64,000 nucleotides of DNA from Mesorhizobium xinjiangense (lineage in GTDB: Bacteria; Pseudomonadota; Alphaproteobacteria; Rhizobiales; Rhizobiaceae), in assembly GCF_009749525.1 (NCBI RefSeq), contig NZ_WOAC01000006.1, forward strand, positions 1 through 64,000, given 5' to 3'. Positions within the stretch are counted from its first letter, which is position 1. Each line of letters opens with the position of its first letter. Below, in pieces: positions 43,748-52,728 of this stretch. Both the position numbers and the translations under genes were made by a program. A model generated the notes under the pieces. It saw only the letters and a list, made by a program, of their open reading frames with translations. It did not search any database and was not told the origin of the DNA.

Positions 43748-44698
43748 CTATTGATTGAAAAGTGAATCGACTGTTTCGGCATCCTGCGGCTTTTGAATGG
43801 ATTGCCATTCCGCGCCCAACTGGTTCTTGAACCAGGTCATCTGACGCTTCGCATATTGCCGTGTCGCGGCCTTGGCCTGCTCGACGGCCGTTTCCGTCGA
43901 CAGCGTTCCCGCCAGGGCGGCGGCGAGCTGTTGCACGCCGATCGCCTTCATGGCCGGCATCGACGCCGGGATGCCAAGGGCAAGCAGGTCCCTGACCTCA
44001 TCGGGCGCGCCCGCCTCGACCATCCGGTCGAACCTTTCATTGATCCGCGAATGCAGGACGGGCCGCTCCGGCGCAATCGCAAAGGCCCTGGCCGAAGCCA
44101 TGTCGACCAGCGCTTGTCCCTTGCGTGATTGCCAGTGGCCGATCGGCAGTCCCGTATGGTCGACGACTTCGAGCGCGCGAACGATGCGCTGGCCGTCCGC
44201 CGGCCCGATGCGCGCCGCGCCTTTCGGATCGCGCCGGGCAAGCTCGGCATGCAGCCGGCCCGGGCCGCGTTCCGCCAGACGCGCCCTCCATGCATCGCGC
44301 ACATCCTTCGGAATGGCGGGCATGGCGGCCAGCCCGCCCGTCAACGCGCGAAAATAAAGGCCGGTGCCGCCGACGAAGATCAAACGCCGGCCGGCCAGTT
44401 CGCCGCTTGCAATCAGCCGCCCCACGTCACGCAGCCAATCGCCGGTGGAATAGTGTACGTCCGGCCGCATATGGCCGTAGAGATAGTGCGGCGCAACCGC
44501 CAGATCGTCCGCCCCCGGCCGTGCCGTCAAGACCTTCAATACCGAATAGACCTGCATGGAATCGGCGTTGATGACCGCGCCGCCCGTCGCGCGCGCGACA
44601 TCCAGGGCCATGGCGGACTTGCCGCTCGCCGTCGGCCCCGCTATCAGGACCGCGCCCCTGACGGGCCCGTCGGGCAACTCACCAGCAGGATCCCTCAT
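43748..44698 (-). CDS. miaA: tRNA dimethylallyltransferase
   Basis: A 316-residue enzyme that adds a dimethylallyl group to A37 of tRNAs reading UNN codons. The P-loop is LIAGPTASGKSAMALDVA near residue 20, followed by VINADSMQVYSVLKVLTARP and HYLYGHMRPDVHYSTGDW. The C-terminus contains QYAKRQMTWFKNQL. ATG 44698 gives the standard N-terminus; ATG 44719 would add seven residues and lie inside serB. In both cases its start region overlaps the divergent serB start. Confidence 0.94.
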   Translation of the reverse strand: MRDPAGELPDGPVRGAVLIAGPTASGKSAMALDVARATGGAVINADSMQVYSVLKVLTARPGADDLAVAPHYLYGHMRPDVHYSTGDWLRDVGRLIASGELAGRRLIFVGGTGLYFRALTGGLAAMPAIPKDVRDAWRARLAERGPGRLHAELARRDPKGAARIGPADGQRIVRALEVVDHTGLPIGHWQSRKGQALVDMASARAFAIAPERPVLHSRINERFDRMVEAGAPDEVRDLLALGIPASMPAMKAIGVQQLAAALAGTLSTETAVEQAKAATRQYAKRQMTWFKNQLGAEWQSIQKPQDAETVDSLFNQ

Positions 44699-45578
44699 GA
44701 CACTCGTCGCAACGCTCATTTCCCATCCCGATCGCCCGGCCGTATCGACAAGCCTAGCGAATAAGGCGTGCAAGGCCATCGGTGCAAGTGCGATCGCCTG
44801 GCTCGCCGAGGAGATCGCCTGCGAGATGACGGTCGACATGGAGCCTCTGGCAGCGGACCGGCTTCTGCGCCAGGCAGTCGGCGATGCGCCGGTCGACGTC
44901 GCCGTGCAGGCACCGGAAAGCCGCCGCAAGCGGCTTTTGATCGCCGACATGGATTCGACCATGATCGATCAGGAATGCATCGACGAACTGGCCGAGGAAG
45001 CCGGCCTCAAGGCGCATGTCGCCGAAATCACGACCCGTGCCATGAACGGCGAGATCGCCTTCGAGCCGGCCCTGCGCGAGCGGGTCGCGCTGCTCAAGGG
45101 CCTGCCCCTGTCTGTCATCAACAAGGTGATCACCGAGCGCATCACCCTGGCCTCCGGCGGCCGCACGCTGGTCACGACGATGAAGGCGAACGGCGCGCAC
45201 ACGGCGTTGGTTTCCGGGGGCTTCACCGCCTTCACCGGCCCGATCGGCGCCAAGCTCGGCTTTGACGAGACGCAGGCCAACCGGCTGATCGACGAGGGCG
45301 GGAGGCTTAACGGCCAGGTCGCCGAGCCGATCCTGGGGCGCGAGGCCAAGGCACAGGCGTTGCGCACGATCACCGCCCGCCTGGGCATCGGCCTTGAAGA
45401 CGCGATCGCCGTCGGCGACGGGGCCAACGATCTCGACATGATCGACCTGGCGGGTGCCGGGGTCGCATTGCATGCCAAGCCGTCGGTCGCCGAACGCGCC
45501 CGCTTCCGCATCGACCATGGCGACCTCACCGCCCTGCTCTATCTGCAAGGCTACCGTCGGGATGAGTTTGTCACATGA
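44697..45578 (+). CDS. serB: Phosphoserine phosphatase
   Basis: A 293-residue HAD-family enzyme completing serine synthesis. An N-terminal ACT-like region (to about residue 75) precedes the catalytic motif LLIADMDSTMIDQECIDE (nucleophile in DMDST). LVSGGFTAFTGPIGAKLGFD and AVGDGANDLDMIDLAGAGVAL complete the HAD signature. ATG 44697 overlaps the miaA start codon on the other strand. Its stop overlaps the ATG of the acetyltransferase gene (ATGA at 45575), so these two are coupled. Confidence 0.95.
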   Translation: MTLVATLISHPDRPAVSTSLANKACKAIGASAIAWLAEEIACEMTVDMEPLAADRLLRQAVGDAPVDVAVQAPESRRKRLLIADMDSTMIDQECIDELAEEAGLKAHVAEITTRAMNGEIAFEPALRERVALLKGLPLSVINKVITERITLASGGRTLVTTMKANGAHTALVSGGFTAFTGPIGAKLGFDETQANRLIDEGGRLNGQVAEPILGREAKAQALRTITARLGIGLEDAIAVGDGANDLDMIDLAGAGVALHAKPSVAERARFRIDHGDLTALLYLQGYRRDEFVT

Positions 45579-46153
45579 AACCCATCGAGACTAAACGGCT
45601 GATCTTGCGCAATTGGGAAGAACGCGATCGCGGTCTCTTTTACCGTATCAACTCCGACGATACTGTGATGGAGTTCTTTCCCTTTCGCCCCGATCACGCT
45701 GCTTCCGACGAGATGATGGATCGGATACACGATGCGATTCATGAAAAGGGCTTTGGCTTTGCCGCCGCAGAGATCGCCGAGACGGGCGAAACCATCGGCT
45801 TCGTCGGCCTGCAGGAAACGAACGACCTCCCCGGCCTGCCTGCGAGAACCATCGAAATCGGCTGGCGGCTTGCACCCGAGTTCTGGGGCAAGGGCTATGT
45901 GACGGAAGCCGCTGAAGCATGGCTCTCCTACGGCTTCGAATCGCTCTGCCTCGGAGAGATCGTCTCCTTCGCCGTCACCGGCAACGAGCGATCCACCGCA
46001 GTCATGCGGCGCATCGGCATGACCCGCGATGCAGCCGGCGATTTCGATCACCCTGCCGTGCCCGACAGCCATCCGCATTTGAAGCGCCATGTGCTCTACC
46101 GCCTGTCGCGCGGCGATTGGCTGGCGCGGCGCGGCGGGCTCAATCCATCCTGA
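45575..46153 (+). CDS. GNAT family N-acetyltransferase (RimJ/RimL-like)
   Basis: A 192-residue acetyltransferase of the ribosomal-protein-type GNAT group. ETKRLILRNWEERD opens the domain. EIGWRLAPEFWGKGYVTEAAEAWLSYGF carries the acetyl-CoA-binding Q/RxxGxG/A region (WGKGYV, near residue 108). VTGNERSTAVMRRIGM is also typical. It is translationally coupled to serB and converges on the protease gene with a 14-bp overlap. Target protein or small molecule is unknown. Confidence 0.88.
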   Translation: MKPIETKRLILRNWEERDRGLFYRINSDDTVMEFFPFRPDHAASDEMMDRIHDAIHEKGFGFAAAEIAETGETIGFVGLQETNDLPGLPARTIEIGWRLAPEFWGKGYVTEAAEAWLSYGFESLCLGEIVSFAVTGNERSTAVMRRIGMTRDAAGDFDHPAVPDSHPHLKRHVLYRLSRGDWLARRGGLNPS

Positions 46154-47693
46154 GCGTGATGAAGCGCAATTCGCCGGTCTTCGACGCCAGCATCAACAGC
46201 GCGTTCTTGCGCCCCTGATCCTTCAACGCCTGAATGCGGTCGACCACGTCCTGCGGCGTGGAAACCGTTTCCTGGGCGATCTCGGTGATGATCTCGCCCG
46301 CGCTCACGCCTTTCTGCGCGGCGGCCGAATTCTCGGCAACAGCCGTGATGACGACGCCGGAAACGTCATCGGAAATCTCGAACTCGGCCCGTCTCTCCTC
46401 ATCGAGCCCGGCCACTGTCATGCCGAGAACGCTTGCCGTCGCAACGGGCGCTTCTTCCTCTCCCGTAGCCTCGTCCTCGCCATTGTCGGTCGAAGCGAGT
46501 TGCTCACTGTCCTCGAGCCGGCCGAGCGTGACCGCCACGGTCTGCTCCTCGCCCTTGCGAACGATCTCCACCTGAACTTCCTTGCCGACCGGACTGTCGG
46601 CGACGATCCGCGGCAGATCGCGCATCTCGTCGATGTCCTTGCCGTCGAAGCGGGTTATGACATCGCCGGGCTGAATGACGCCATTATCGACCGGTCCGCC
46701 CTCGATGATTCCGGCCACCAACGCGCCCTTGGCCGTCTTCATTCCGAGGCTCTCGGCAATATCGTCGGTAACCGGCTGGATGCGTACGCCGAGCCAACCG
46801 CGGCGCGTCTCGCCGAATTCCTTCAATTGGTCGATGACGCCCACGGCCAGCTCGGACGGGATGGAGAAGCCGATGCCAATTGAGCCACCGGTCGGCGAGA
46901 TAATCGCCGTGTTGATGCCGATGACCTCGCCATCCATGTTGAACAGCGGTCCGCCGGAATTGCCGCGATTGATCGCGGCGTCGGTCTGTATGAAGTCGTC
47001 ATAGGGGCCGGCATTGATGTCGCGGTCGCGCGCCGAAACGATGCCGACCGTCACCGTGCCCCCGAGGCCGAACGGGTTGCCGATCGCCATCACCCAGTCG
47101 CCGATGCGAATGGCGTTGGAATCACCGAACGCCACCGCCGTCAGCTTCTTCTGGCCCGGATCGACCTTCAGAACGGCGAGATCGGTCTTGGTATCGCGCC
47201 CGATCAGTTCGGCCTCCAGCTTCGACCCGTCGGAGAAGTTCACCTCGATCTCGTCGGCGTCGGCGATGACGTGATTGTTGGTGACGACGATGCCTTGGTC
47301 AGCGTCGATAACGAACCCCGAACCGAGCGACTGCACCCGGCGCGGTGCGTTGTTGTCGCCGCGGTTGTTGAAGAACTCGTCGAAGAAGTCCTGGAACGGC
47401 GAGCCTTCCGGCAACTCCGGCATCGGAACCGTGCCGGAACCGCCGACATCGGCGTTCTGCGAGGTCGATATGTTGACGACCGCGTCGAGCAGACCTTCCG
47501 CCAGGTCGGCCACCGAAGCGGGCCCGCGCGGAGATACCGGAGCGGCAGGCATAGAGGATTGTGGAGCGGTCTGCTGCGCGCCGGACTGCGCATGCGCTGT
47601 CACGACCGGCGCTGACAGGCCGGCCAGCGCAAGCACCACGGCTCCCGTCGTCATGGCCCTGGCAATCGCGGGTCGAATTTGCGTCGACGTCAT
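46140..47693 (-). CDS. degQ: DegQ/DegP-family periplasmic serine protease
   Basis: A 517-residue Do-family protease and chaperone. The signal peptide ends near AHAQSG (about residue 35). The trypsin-like domain has the catalytic His in VVTNNHVIADADE, Asp in TKTDLAVLKVDPG and Ser in AINRGNSGGPLFN. Two PDZ domains follow (about 290-385 and 430-515). ATG 47693 is preceded by GGGAGAG. It ends the run hflK-hflC-DUF2065-degQ, a common alphaproteobacterial arrangement for envelope protein quality control. Confidence 0.94.
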   Translation of the reverse strand: MTSTQIRPAIARAMTTGAVVLALAGLSAPVVTAHAQSGAQQTAPQSSMPAAPVSPRGPASVADLAEGLLDAVVNISTSQNADVGGSGTVPMPELPEGSPFQDFFDEFFNNRGDNNAPRRVQSLGSGFVIDADQGIVVTNNHVIADADEIEVNFSDGSKLEAELIGRDTKTDLAVLKVDPGQKKLTAVAFGDSNAIRIGDWVMAIGNPFGLGGTVTVGIVSARDRDINAGPYDDFIQTDAAINRGNSGGPLFNMDGEVIGINTAIISPTGGSIGIGFSIPSELAVGVIDQLKEFGETRRGWLGVRIQPVTDDIAESLGMKTAKGALVAGIIEGGPVDNGVIQPGDVITRFDGKDIDEMRDLPRIVADSPVGKEVQVEIVRKGEEQTVAVTLGRLEDSEQLASTDNGEDEATGEEEAPVATASVLGMTVAGLDEERRAEFEISDDVSGVVITAVAENSAAAQKGVSAGEIITEIAQETVSTPQDVVDRIQALKDQGRKNALLMLASKTGELRFITLRMD

Positions 47694-47817
47694 ATGCTGT
47701 CTCTCCCGGATTCCGCGCCAACCGCCAAGGTCCTGCGCACGCTCGTTCGAATACGATCGTCCAGATGAAATGAGGCGTGTTTGCGGCCATGCCTGCAAGC
47801 GAGGAATAAATCCTCCG

Positions 47818-48003
47818 TTACCGGCGTACGACCCATACGATCAGCACGCCGAACAAGATGGCGGCCAGGCCGCCATAGCGCAACAGATGCTCCGGCATTG
47901 TCTGCATTTCCGCGGCAAGCCGTTTGGCCTGCCGCGGAAACCCGCCATAGATCAACCCCTCTATAACGAGCACCAGTCCCAACGCCGCCAGGAAATCGCC
48001 CAC
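47818..48003 (-). CDS. DUF2065 small membrane protein
   Basis: A 61-residue protein with two membrane helices (GDFLAALGLVLVIEGLIYGG and YGGLAAILFGVLIVWVVR) joined by a basic loop. Length and pattern match DUF2065 (YjeT-like), which typically sits between hflC and a DegP-type protease, exactly as here. It begins three bases after the hflC stop. Function is unknown; association with the HflKC complex is inferred from context. Confidence 0.88.
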   Translation of the reverse strand: MGDFLAALGLVLVIEGLIYGGFPRQAKRLAAEMQTMPEHLLRYGGLAAILFGVLIVWVVRR

Positions 48004-48006
48004 CCG

Positions 48007-48957
48007 TCACTGGCCGGTCTGGGTTGCGCTCGTCGTCGAACCGTCGACACCCGGCGATGGCGCCGGCGATGCCGGAGCCATGCCGTCGGCTGAGCCGAAA
48101 TAGCGGAAGAACTCCGAGTCCGGCGACAGCACCATCGTCGTGCCGCTGCCCTGCAGCGCCTGCTGATAGGCCGCCATCGAGCGATAGAAATCGAAGAACT
48201 CGGGATCGCGCTGGAAGGCATCGGCAAAGATCGCATTGCGCTCGGCCTCACCTTCACCGCGCAGGATTTCCGATTCGCGCCGCGCCTCGGCGATGATCTC
48301 GACCACCTCGCGATCGGCGCGGGCACGAATGCGCTGGGCCGCCTCGCGACCGCGGGCCCGCAACCTCTCGGCTTCGGCCAGGCGCTCCGCCTTCATGCGG
48401 TCGAACGTCTGCTGCGAGACCTCCTGCGTCAGGTCGGTGCGGCGAATACGCACGTCCTCGATCTCCAGCCCCAGCGAGGTCGCGTCGGGCCGCAGTTGAT
48501 CACGCACTTCGCGCATCATCGAGGAACGTTCGTCCGACAATGCCGCCTCGAAACCACGCAGACCGTAGACACGGCGCAGGGCCGCGTCGAGGCGCGTGCG
48601 CAGACGCTGCTCGGCCAGCAACACGCTGCCCGAAACATTCTGGCGGAAGGCCCGCGGATCGGCGATGCGATAGGCCACGAAGGCGTCGACCTCGTAGAAC
48701 TTGCCGCCCGAAACCTGGACTCGGATGTCGTCGAGATCGAAGCGCATCACGCGATCTTCGACGATCTGCACGTTGTCGGCCTCGAGAAAGGCGAAGGGAA
48801 GTTTGAAATAGATGCCAGGCTCGGATTCGACCTTCACGATCTCACCGAACCGCAGGACGATGGCCTGCTGGCGCTCGTTGACGACGAAGAGCGACGAATA
48901 CACCAGCAGCAGAAGCAGGCCGATGGCGACGACGATGATTGGGAGACGATTCGACAT
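48007..48957 (-). CDS. hflC: HflC, FtsH protease modulator subunit
   Basis: A 316-residue SPFH/prohibitin-domain protein with an N-terminal membrane anchor (LPIIVVAIGLLLLLVYSSLF). VVNERQQAIVLRFGEIVKV leads the SPFH domain. ERLRARGREAAQRIRARADRE is in the long coiled-coil segment. HflC pairs with HflK to enclose and modulate FtsH in the inner membrane. Its ATG overlaps the hflK stop by one base. Confidence 0.95.
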   Translation of the reverse strand: MSNRLPIIVVAIGLLLLLVYSSLFVVNERQQAIVLRFGEIVKVESEPGIYFKLPFAFLEADNVQIVEDRVMRFDLDDIRVQVSGGKFYEVDAFVAYRIADPRAFRQNVSGSVLLAEQRLRTRLDAALRRVYGLRGFEAALSDERSSMMREVRDQLRPDATSLGLEIEDVRIRRTDLTQEVSQQTFDRMKAERLAEAERLRARGREAAQRIRARADREVVEIIAEARRESEILRGEGEAERNAIFADAFQRDPEFFDFYRSMAAYQQALQGSGTTMVLSPDSEFFRYFGSADGMAPASPAPSPGVDGSTTSATQTGQ

Positions 48958-50048
48958 CAGTTGGCTCCTCCGGCCGCGCGCTTCTGCAGTTCGGGCAACG
49001 GCAGATAGGGCACGACGCCCTGGCCGCTCTCCTGCCCGACGATGACCTTGTCGGAATCCTTCAACACGCCTTCCATCGTCTCCAGAAACAGACGCTTGCG
49101 CGTCACGTCAGGTGCCTTTGCATATTCGTCATAGACCGAGATGAAGCGTTGCGCCTCACCCTCGGCCTCCTGCACGACCCGGTTCTTGTATGCTGCGGCA
49201 TCCTCGCGGACCTGAGCCGCCTCGCCTCGCGCCTGGCCCAGCTTCTGGTTGGAATACTGGTTCGATTCCTCGACGAAACGGTCCTCGTCCTGCTCGGCGC
49301 GCTGAACCTCGTCGAAGGCATCGGCGACTTCACGCGGCGGCGCCACGTCCTCGATCGAGATCGCATTGATGGCAAGGCCGGAGCCATACTCGTCAAGCGT
49401 CGTCTGGATCGTCGAACGAACATCGTCGGCGATGCCCTGGCGGTCGTCGCGGAAGATATCCTGGGCGGGGCGCCGGCCGACGACTTCGCGCATGGCGCTT
49501 TCGGAGATCTGCTGCAGCATGTTGTCTGGATCGGCCACGTTGAAGAGATAGGCGCCCGGATCGGCAACCTGGTAGGCAACAGAAAACCGCACATCGACGA
49601 TGTTCTGATCACCCGACAGCATCAGCCCTTCGGAGTTTCCGCTGCCGCCGCCAGCACCGATGTTCATCAGCTTCTCGGCCGTGTTGGCGATTTCCACAGT
49701 CTCGATCGGCCACCAGGCGAAATGCAGCCCGGGCTCGGAAACCTCGTCCTTCGGCTTGCCGAACCGCAGTTCGACGCCGACTTCGTCCGGCTGAACCGTG
49801 TAAATCGCCTTGAAGCCCCACAGCGCCAGAAGACCGACGACGACGATGCCGGCAATGGCCGGACTGAACCCGCCGCCGCCCGGCAGGGCGCGCTTCAGCC
49901 TGTCCTGTCCCTTGCGGATGATGTCCTCAAGATCTGGAGGCGTGCCCTGCGGCCCGCCTTGCCCGCGCGGCCCCTGCCCCCAGGGCCCGCCGCCATTGTT
50001 GCCGCCGCCCCAAGGGCCGCCGCCTCCGCTCTGATTGCTCCAAGGCAT
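48957..50048 (-). CDS. hflK: HflK, FtsH protease modulator subunit
   Basis: A 363-residue partner of HflC. The N-terminal 45 residues are Gly/Pro-rich and cytoplasmic (GGGGPWGGGNNGGGPWG). A membrane helix follows near residues 65-85, then the SPFH domain (YTVQPDEVGVELRFGK) and an Ala/Glu-rich coiled coil. ATG 50048 begins the standard MPWSNQSGGGG N-terminus; the upstream open frame is not typical. Together with HflC it forms the cage around FtsH. Confidence 0.95.
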   Translation of the reverse strand: MPWSNQSGGGGPWGGGNNGGGPWGQGPRGQGGPQGTPPDLEDIIRKGQDRLKRALPGGGGFSPAIAGIVVVGLLALWGFKAIYTVQPDEVGVELRFGKPKDEVSEPGLHFAWWPIETVEIANTAEKLMNIGAGGGSGNSEGLMLSGDQNIVDVRFSVAYQVADPGAYLFNVADPDNMLQQISESAMREVVGRRPAQDIFRDDRQGIADDVRSTIQTTLDEYGSGLAINAISIEDVAPPREVADAFDEVQRAEQDEDRFVEESNQYSNQKLGQARGEAAQVREDAAAYKNRVVQEAEGEAQRFISVYDEYAKAPDVTRKRLFLETMEGVLKDSDKVIVGQESGQGVVPYLPLPELQKRAAGGAN

Positions 50049-50201
50049 GAATGTCCTTTCAGTCCGTGATCCGCGCCTTGCGACGCGGGTGAAGGCAGAA
50101 TCCGCAATTTCCGTGGTTATAGGGTCGCAGAAGCGGCCTTTCAACGCGGCGACATGACCGCAGTGCCGATTTCCGGCCTGTCATTCGTGAATGATCGTAA
50201 C

Positions 50202-50738
50202 TTATGGTGAATTTCCCGTCGAGCCCTTCGCCGCATTGCGTCTTTCATAAACGGCGTAGCGCGTGGGAAACGTGTCGTTCTCGCCGGCCGGCACATCTTC
50301 CCGGGCAACGAGACGCCACTGCGCCTCATCCAGCTGGGGAAAGATGGTATCGCCGTCGATTTCGGCAAGCACATGGGTGAAATGAACGCGGTCGGCGCGC
50401 GGCAAGGCCTCGCGATAGATCTCGCCGCCCCCGAGCACGAAGACCGTTTCGTCGCCGCCGGGCTGCATCTGTCCGCCCGCAATGGCAAGGGCCTCATCCA
50501 GCGAGGACGCCCGTGAAACCCCGGCCGCAGACCAGTCGCGATTGCGCGTGACGACAATGCTGACCCGGTTCGGCAACGGCTTGCCGATGCTGTCGAAGGT
50601 CTTGCGGCCCATGATGACGCTATGGCCGGTCGTCAGCGCCTTGAAACGCTTCAGGTCGGTCGAAAGGCGCCAGGGCATCCCGCCGTCGCGGCCGATCACC
50701 CCGTTTTCGGCCGCCGCCACCACGATTGCTACATGCAT
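50202..50738 (-). CDS. folA: Dihydrofolate reductase
   Basis: A 178-residue NADPH enzyme regenerating tetrahydrofolate. VAAAENGVIGRDGGMPWRLSTDLKRFK (residues 7-33) contains the substrate loop and the active-site acidic residue, and HSVIMGRKTFDSIGKPLPNR is the NADPH-binding signature. ATG 50738 lies 9 bp after the thyA stop with AGGA as ribosome-binding site. Linked to thyA, which produces dihydrofolate, so supply and recycling are cotranscribed. Confidence 0.95.
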   Translation of the reverse strand: MHVAIVVAAAENGVIGRDGGMPWRLSTDLKRFKALTTGHSVIMGRKTFDSIGKPLPNRVSIVVTRNRDWSAAGVSRASSLDEALAIAGGQMQPGGDETVFVLGGGEIYREALPRADRVHFTHVLAEIDGDTIFPQLDEAQWRLVAREDVPAGENDTFPTRYAVYERRNAAKGSTGNSP

Positions 50739-50747
50739 GATCAATTC

Positions 50748-51542
50748 CTACACCGCGATCGGTGCCTTGATGCTGGCGTCGGCCTCATACCCTTCGAGGC
50801 GGAAATCCTCGTAGCGGAATGCGAACAGATCCTTCACGTCCGGATTGATCCTCATGCGCGGCAAGGGCTTAGGCGTACGGGTCAGTTGCTGCCGTGCCTG
50901 CATGAAATGATTGGAATACAGGTGCGCATCGCCCAATGTGTGGACGAATGCGCCGGGCTTCAGCCCCGTCACCTGCGCAACCATCATGGTCAGCAGGCTG
51001 TAGGAGGCGATGTTGAAGGGCACGCCGAGAAAGATGTCGGCCGAGCGCTGATAGAGCTGGCACGACAGCTTTCCCTCCGCCACGAAGAACTGGAACAGGC
51101 AATGGCAGGGTGGCAACGCCATTTCGTCGACCAGCGCCGGGTTCCACGCCGACACGATGAGCCGGCGCGATTCGGGATTGGTCCTGATCTGCTCGATGAC
51201 ATTGGCAATCTGGTCGATGTGGCGGCCGTCCGGCGCCGGCCAGGAGCGCCACTGCGCGCCATAGACGGGACCGAGATCGCCGCTCGCATCGGCCCATTCG
51301 TCCCAGATCGTGACGCCGTTGTCGTTGAGATATTTGACATTGGTGTCGCCGGCCAGAAACCACAAAAGCTCGTGGATGATCGATTTCAGATGCAATTTCT
51401 TCGTCGTGGTGACCGGAAAGCCGTCTGCCAGGTCGAAACGCATCTGATGGCCGAAAACTGCACGCGTTCCTGTGCCGGTTCGGTCGCCGCGGTCGGTTCC
51501 GTGGTCGATCACATGGGAGAGCAGGTCGAGATATTGGCGCAT
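50748..51542 (-). CDS. thyA: Thymidylate synthase
   Basis: A 264-residue enzyme converting dUMP to dTMP with methylene-tetrahydrofolate. The active-site cysteine is in [13 protein letters not shown] (the ThyA signature). [18 protein letters not shown] and [19 protein letters not shown] are conserved. Length equals that of E. coli ThyA. It heads the run thyA-folA-hflK-hflC-DUF2065-degQ on the minus strand, although the gap before hflK may hold another promoter. Confidence 0.97.
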   Translation of the reverse strand: MRQYLDLLSHVIDHGTDRGDRTGTGTRAVFGHQMRFDLADGFPVTTTKKLHLKSIIHELLWFLAGDTNVKYLNDNGVTIWDEWADASGDLGPVYGAQWRSWPAPDGRHIDQIANVIEQIRTNPESRRLIVSAWNPALVDEMALPPCHCLFQFFVAEGKLSCQLYQRSADIFLGVPFNIASYSLLTMMVAQVTGLKPGAFVHTLGDAHLYSNHFMQARQQLTRTPKPLPRMRINPDVKDLFAFRYEDFRLEGYEADASIKAPIAV

Positions 51543-51690
51543 GGCAGTCCAGATGATTCCGGTTCGCCGTCAGTCTAGTCGACATCGACTGCAGATGCAT
51601 CAGCGCGGCGCTTTCGTCCCCATGATTGGTGCCGGCCATGCTCAAGACCCAAGGCCAGGCCTCGTTTGGGCGCCAGCCCGCCGGTAGCGG

Positions 51691-51723
51691 AAAAGCGGCC
51701 GGGGCGTCTGCGCCCGGCCGTTC
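51691..51723 (-). terminator. Rho-independent terminator after the DUF2853 gene
   Basis: On the minus strand a GC-rich stem, ACGGCCGGGCGC against GCCCCGGCCGC, is followed by TTTTCC. It lies 37 bp after the stop of the gene at 51760. Confidence 0.65.
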
Positions 51724-51759
51724 CTGGATCAGAATGAGTTGTCGATCCGGACAGTGGCT

Positions 51760-52077
51760 TCAAAGCGAGCCGAGCTTGCCCAGGTCCTTCGCCACCAGAT
51801 AATAGAACGTCACGCGGCTCTTGGAGTTGTCGGCGCTCATCGCCTCGCAGGTCTTTTCGACTGCCGCCATCCCTGCGGCCGCGTCGTCGACGCCCAGCTT
51901 CTTGGCGCACCAGCTTTGCTGAACGCGCTTCAATTCGTCCGGATCGCTGCAGGAAACGAGCGAAGCATCCCGGCTGCGCAGCGCAATTCCCAGATGCTTC
52001 ACGATCTTGTCGACAGTATCGGCGCTGGCGCCGGAATCGTACTTCTTCACATCTTCGAGATAGTCGGCCATAGGCAT
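51760..52077 (-). CDS. DUF2853 family protein
   Basis: A 105-residue helical cytoplasmic protein. DYLEDVKKYDSGASADTVDKIVKHLGIAL and VQQSWCAKKLGV match the DUF2853 family, whose structure is known but whose function is not. Cysteines in SCSDPDE and KTCEAM are conserved-looking. MPMADYL starts at 52077; ATG 52071 (MADYL) is also possible. Stand-alone gene with its own terminator, between thyA and ssrA. Confidence 0.85.
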   Translation of the reverse strand: MPMADYLEDVKKYDSGASADTVDKIVKHLGIALRSRDASLVSCSDPDELKRVQQSWCAKKLGVDDAAAGMAAVEKTCEAMSADNSKSRVTFYYLVAKDLGKLGSL

Positions 52078-52236
52078 TTCCCCTCGTCAGGAACAAAGCT
52101 TGTCAACATTCGCGGGCGCGCCGCAATTCGCCGAGAACGTGCAATTGGAACTGGCTTCCCGGCAGGCAAGCTTCCCCGCTGCGCGATTTGGTGTCAATTG
52201 CTGAATTGCCGAACCTTGCAGCAGACGTTTCACCCC

Positions 52237-52265
52237 TTCACTTCGCCACGGAAATTACCTATATC
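52237..52265 (+). promoter_or_regulatory. Candidate ssrA promoter
   Basis: TTCACT (52237-52242), 17-bp spacer, TATATC (52260-52265). The predicted start at about 52272 would give an acceptor RNA of about 80 nt ending at the CCA (52352). Confidence 0.5.
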
Positions 52266-52271
52266 TGCGGT

Positions 52272-52590
52272 GTCAGCCTGGCTGACTATGGCGATAAACG
52301 GCCGATGCAATAAACCGTTCGGACCCGGGGGCGGTACCCGGCGCCTCCACCAAAAGCCGCTGCGAAGCGGTTTCTGATGGGGGCGAAACAGGATCGACGA
52401 AGGTGTAAAGATCGAACTTTCGCCCGGCATTGTACCACCGTTATCGGGCTATCTTTATAGTTGCAAACGACAACTATGCGGAAGCACGTCTCGCCGCGTA
52501 AGCGGTGCGACAGCTTCAATTCAAGCCTCAGGCCGTCGCAGGTCTGAGCGGGGTTCGGAGGCACCTGGCAACAGAAGCCTCCACTTTCTT
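52272..52590 (+). ncRNA. ssrA: tmRNA, circularly permuted two-piece form
   Basis: The acceptor piece comes first and ends at ACCA (52349-52352). The intervening loop (52353-52378) contains a GCCGCT/AGCGGT hairpin and would be processed out. The coding piece starts at 52379. Acceptor stem GGGGGCG (52379-52385) pairs with CGCCTCC (52342-52348) and includes the G3-U70 pair recognised by alanyl-tRNA synthetase. The tag frame at 52463-52501 encodes ANDNYAEARLAA followed by TAA, the usual rhizobial tag. The 5' and 3' limits are approximate; a GGAGGC/GCCTCC stem near 52555-52580 probably lies close to the 3' end. It rescues stalled ribosomes and tags products for ClpXP. Confidence 0.93.
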
Positions 52591-52728
52591 GCCCTCAGTC
52601 GGTCACTCCCGCATCGGCACGTCAGCATAATTCGCACGACTTTTTGCACCGACGGCTCATAATCAGTTTACGATGCCCGCCGGCTTCATTAAATCTATGG
52701 CGATTCACGAGCTAGATGCGCATTCCCC

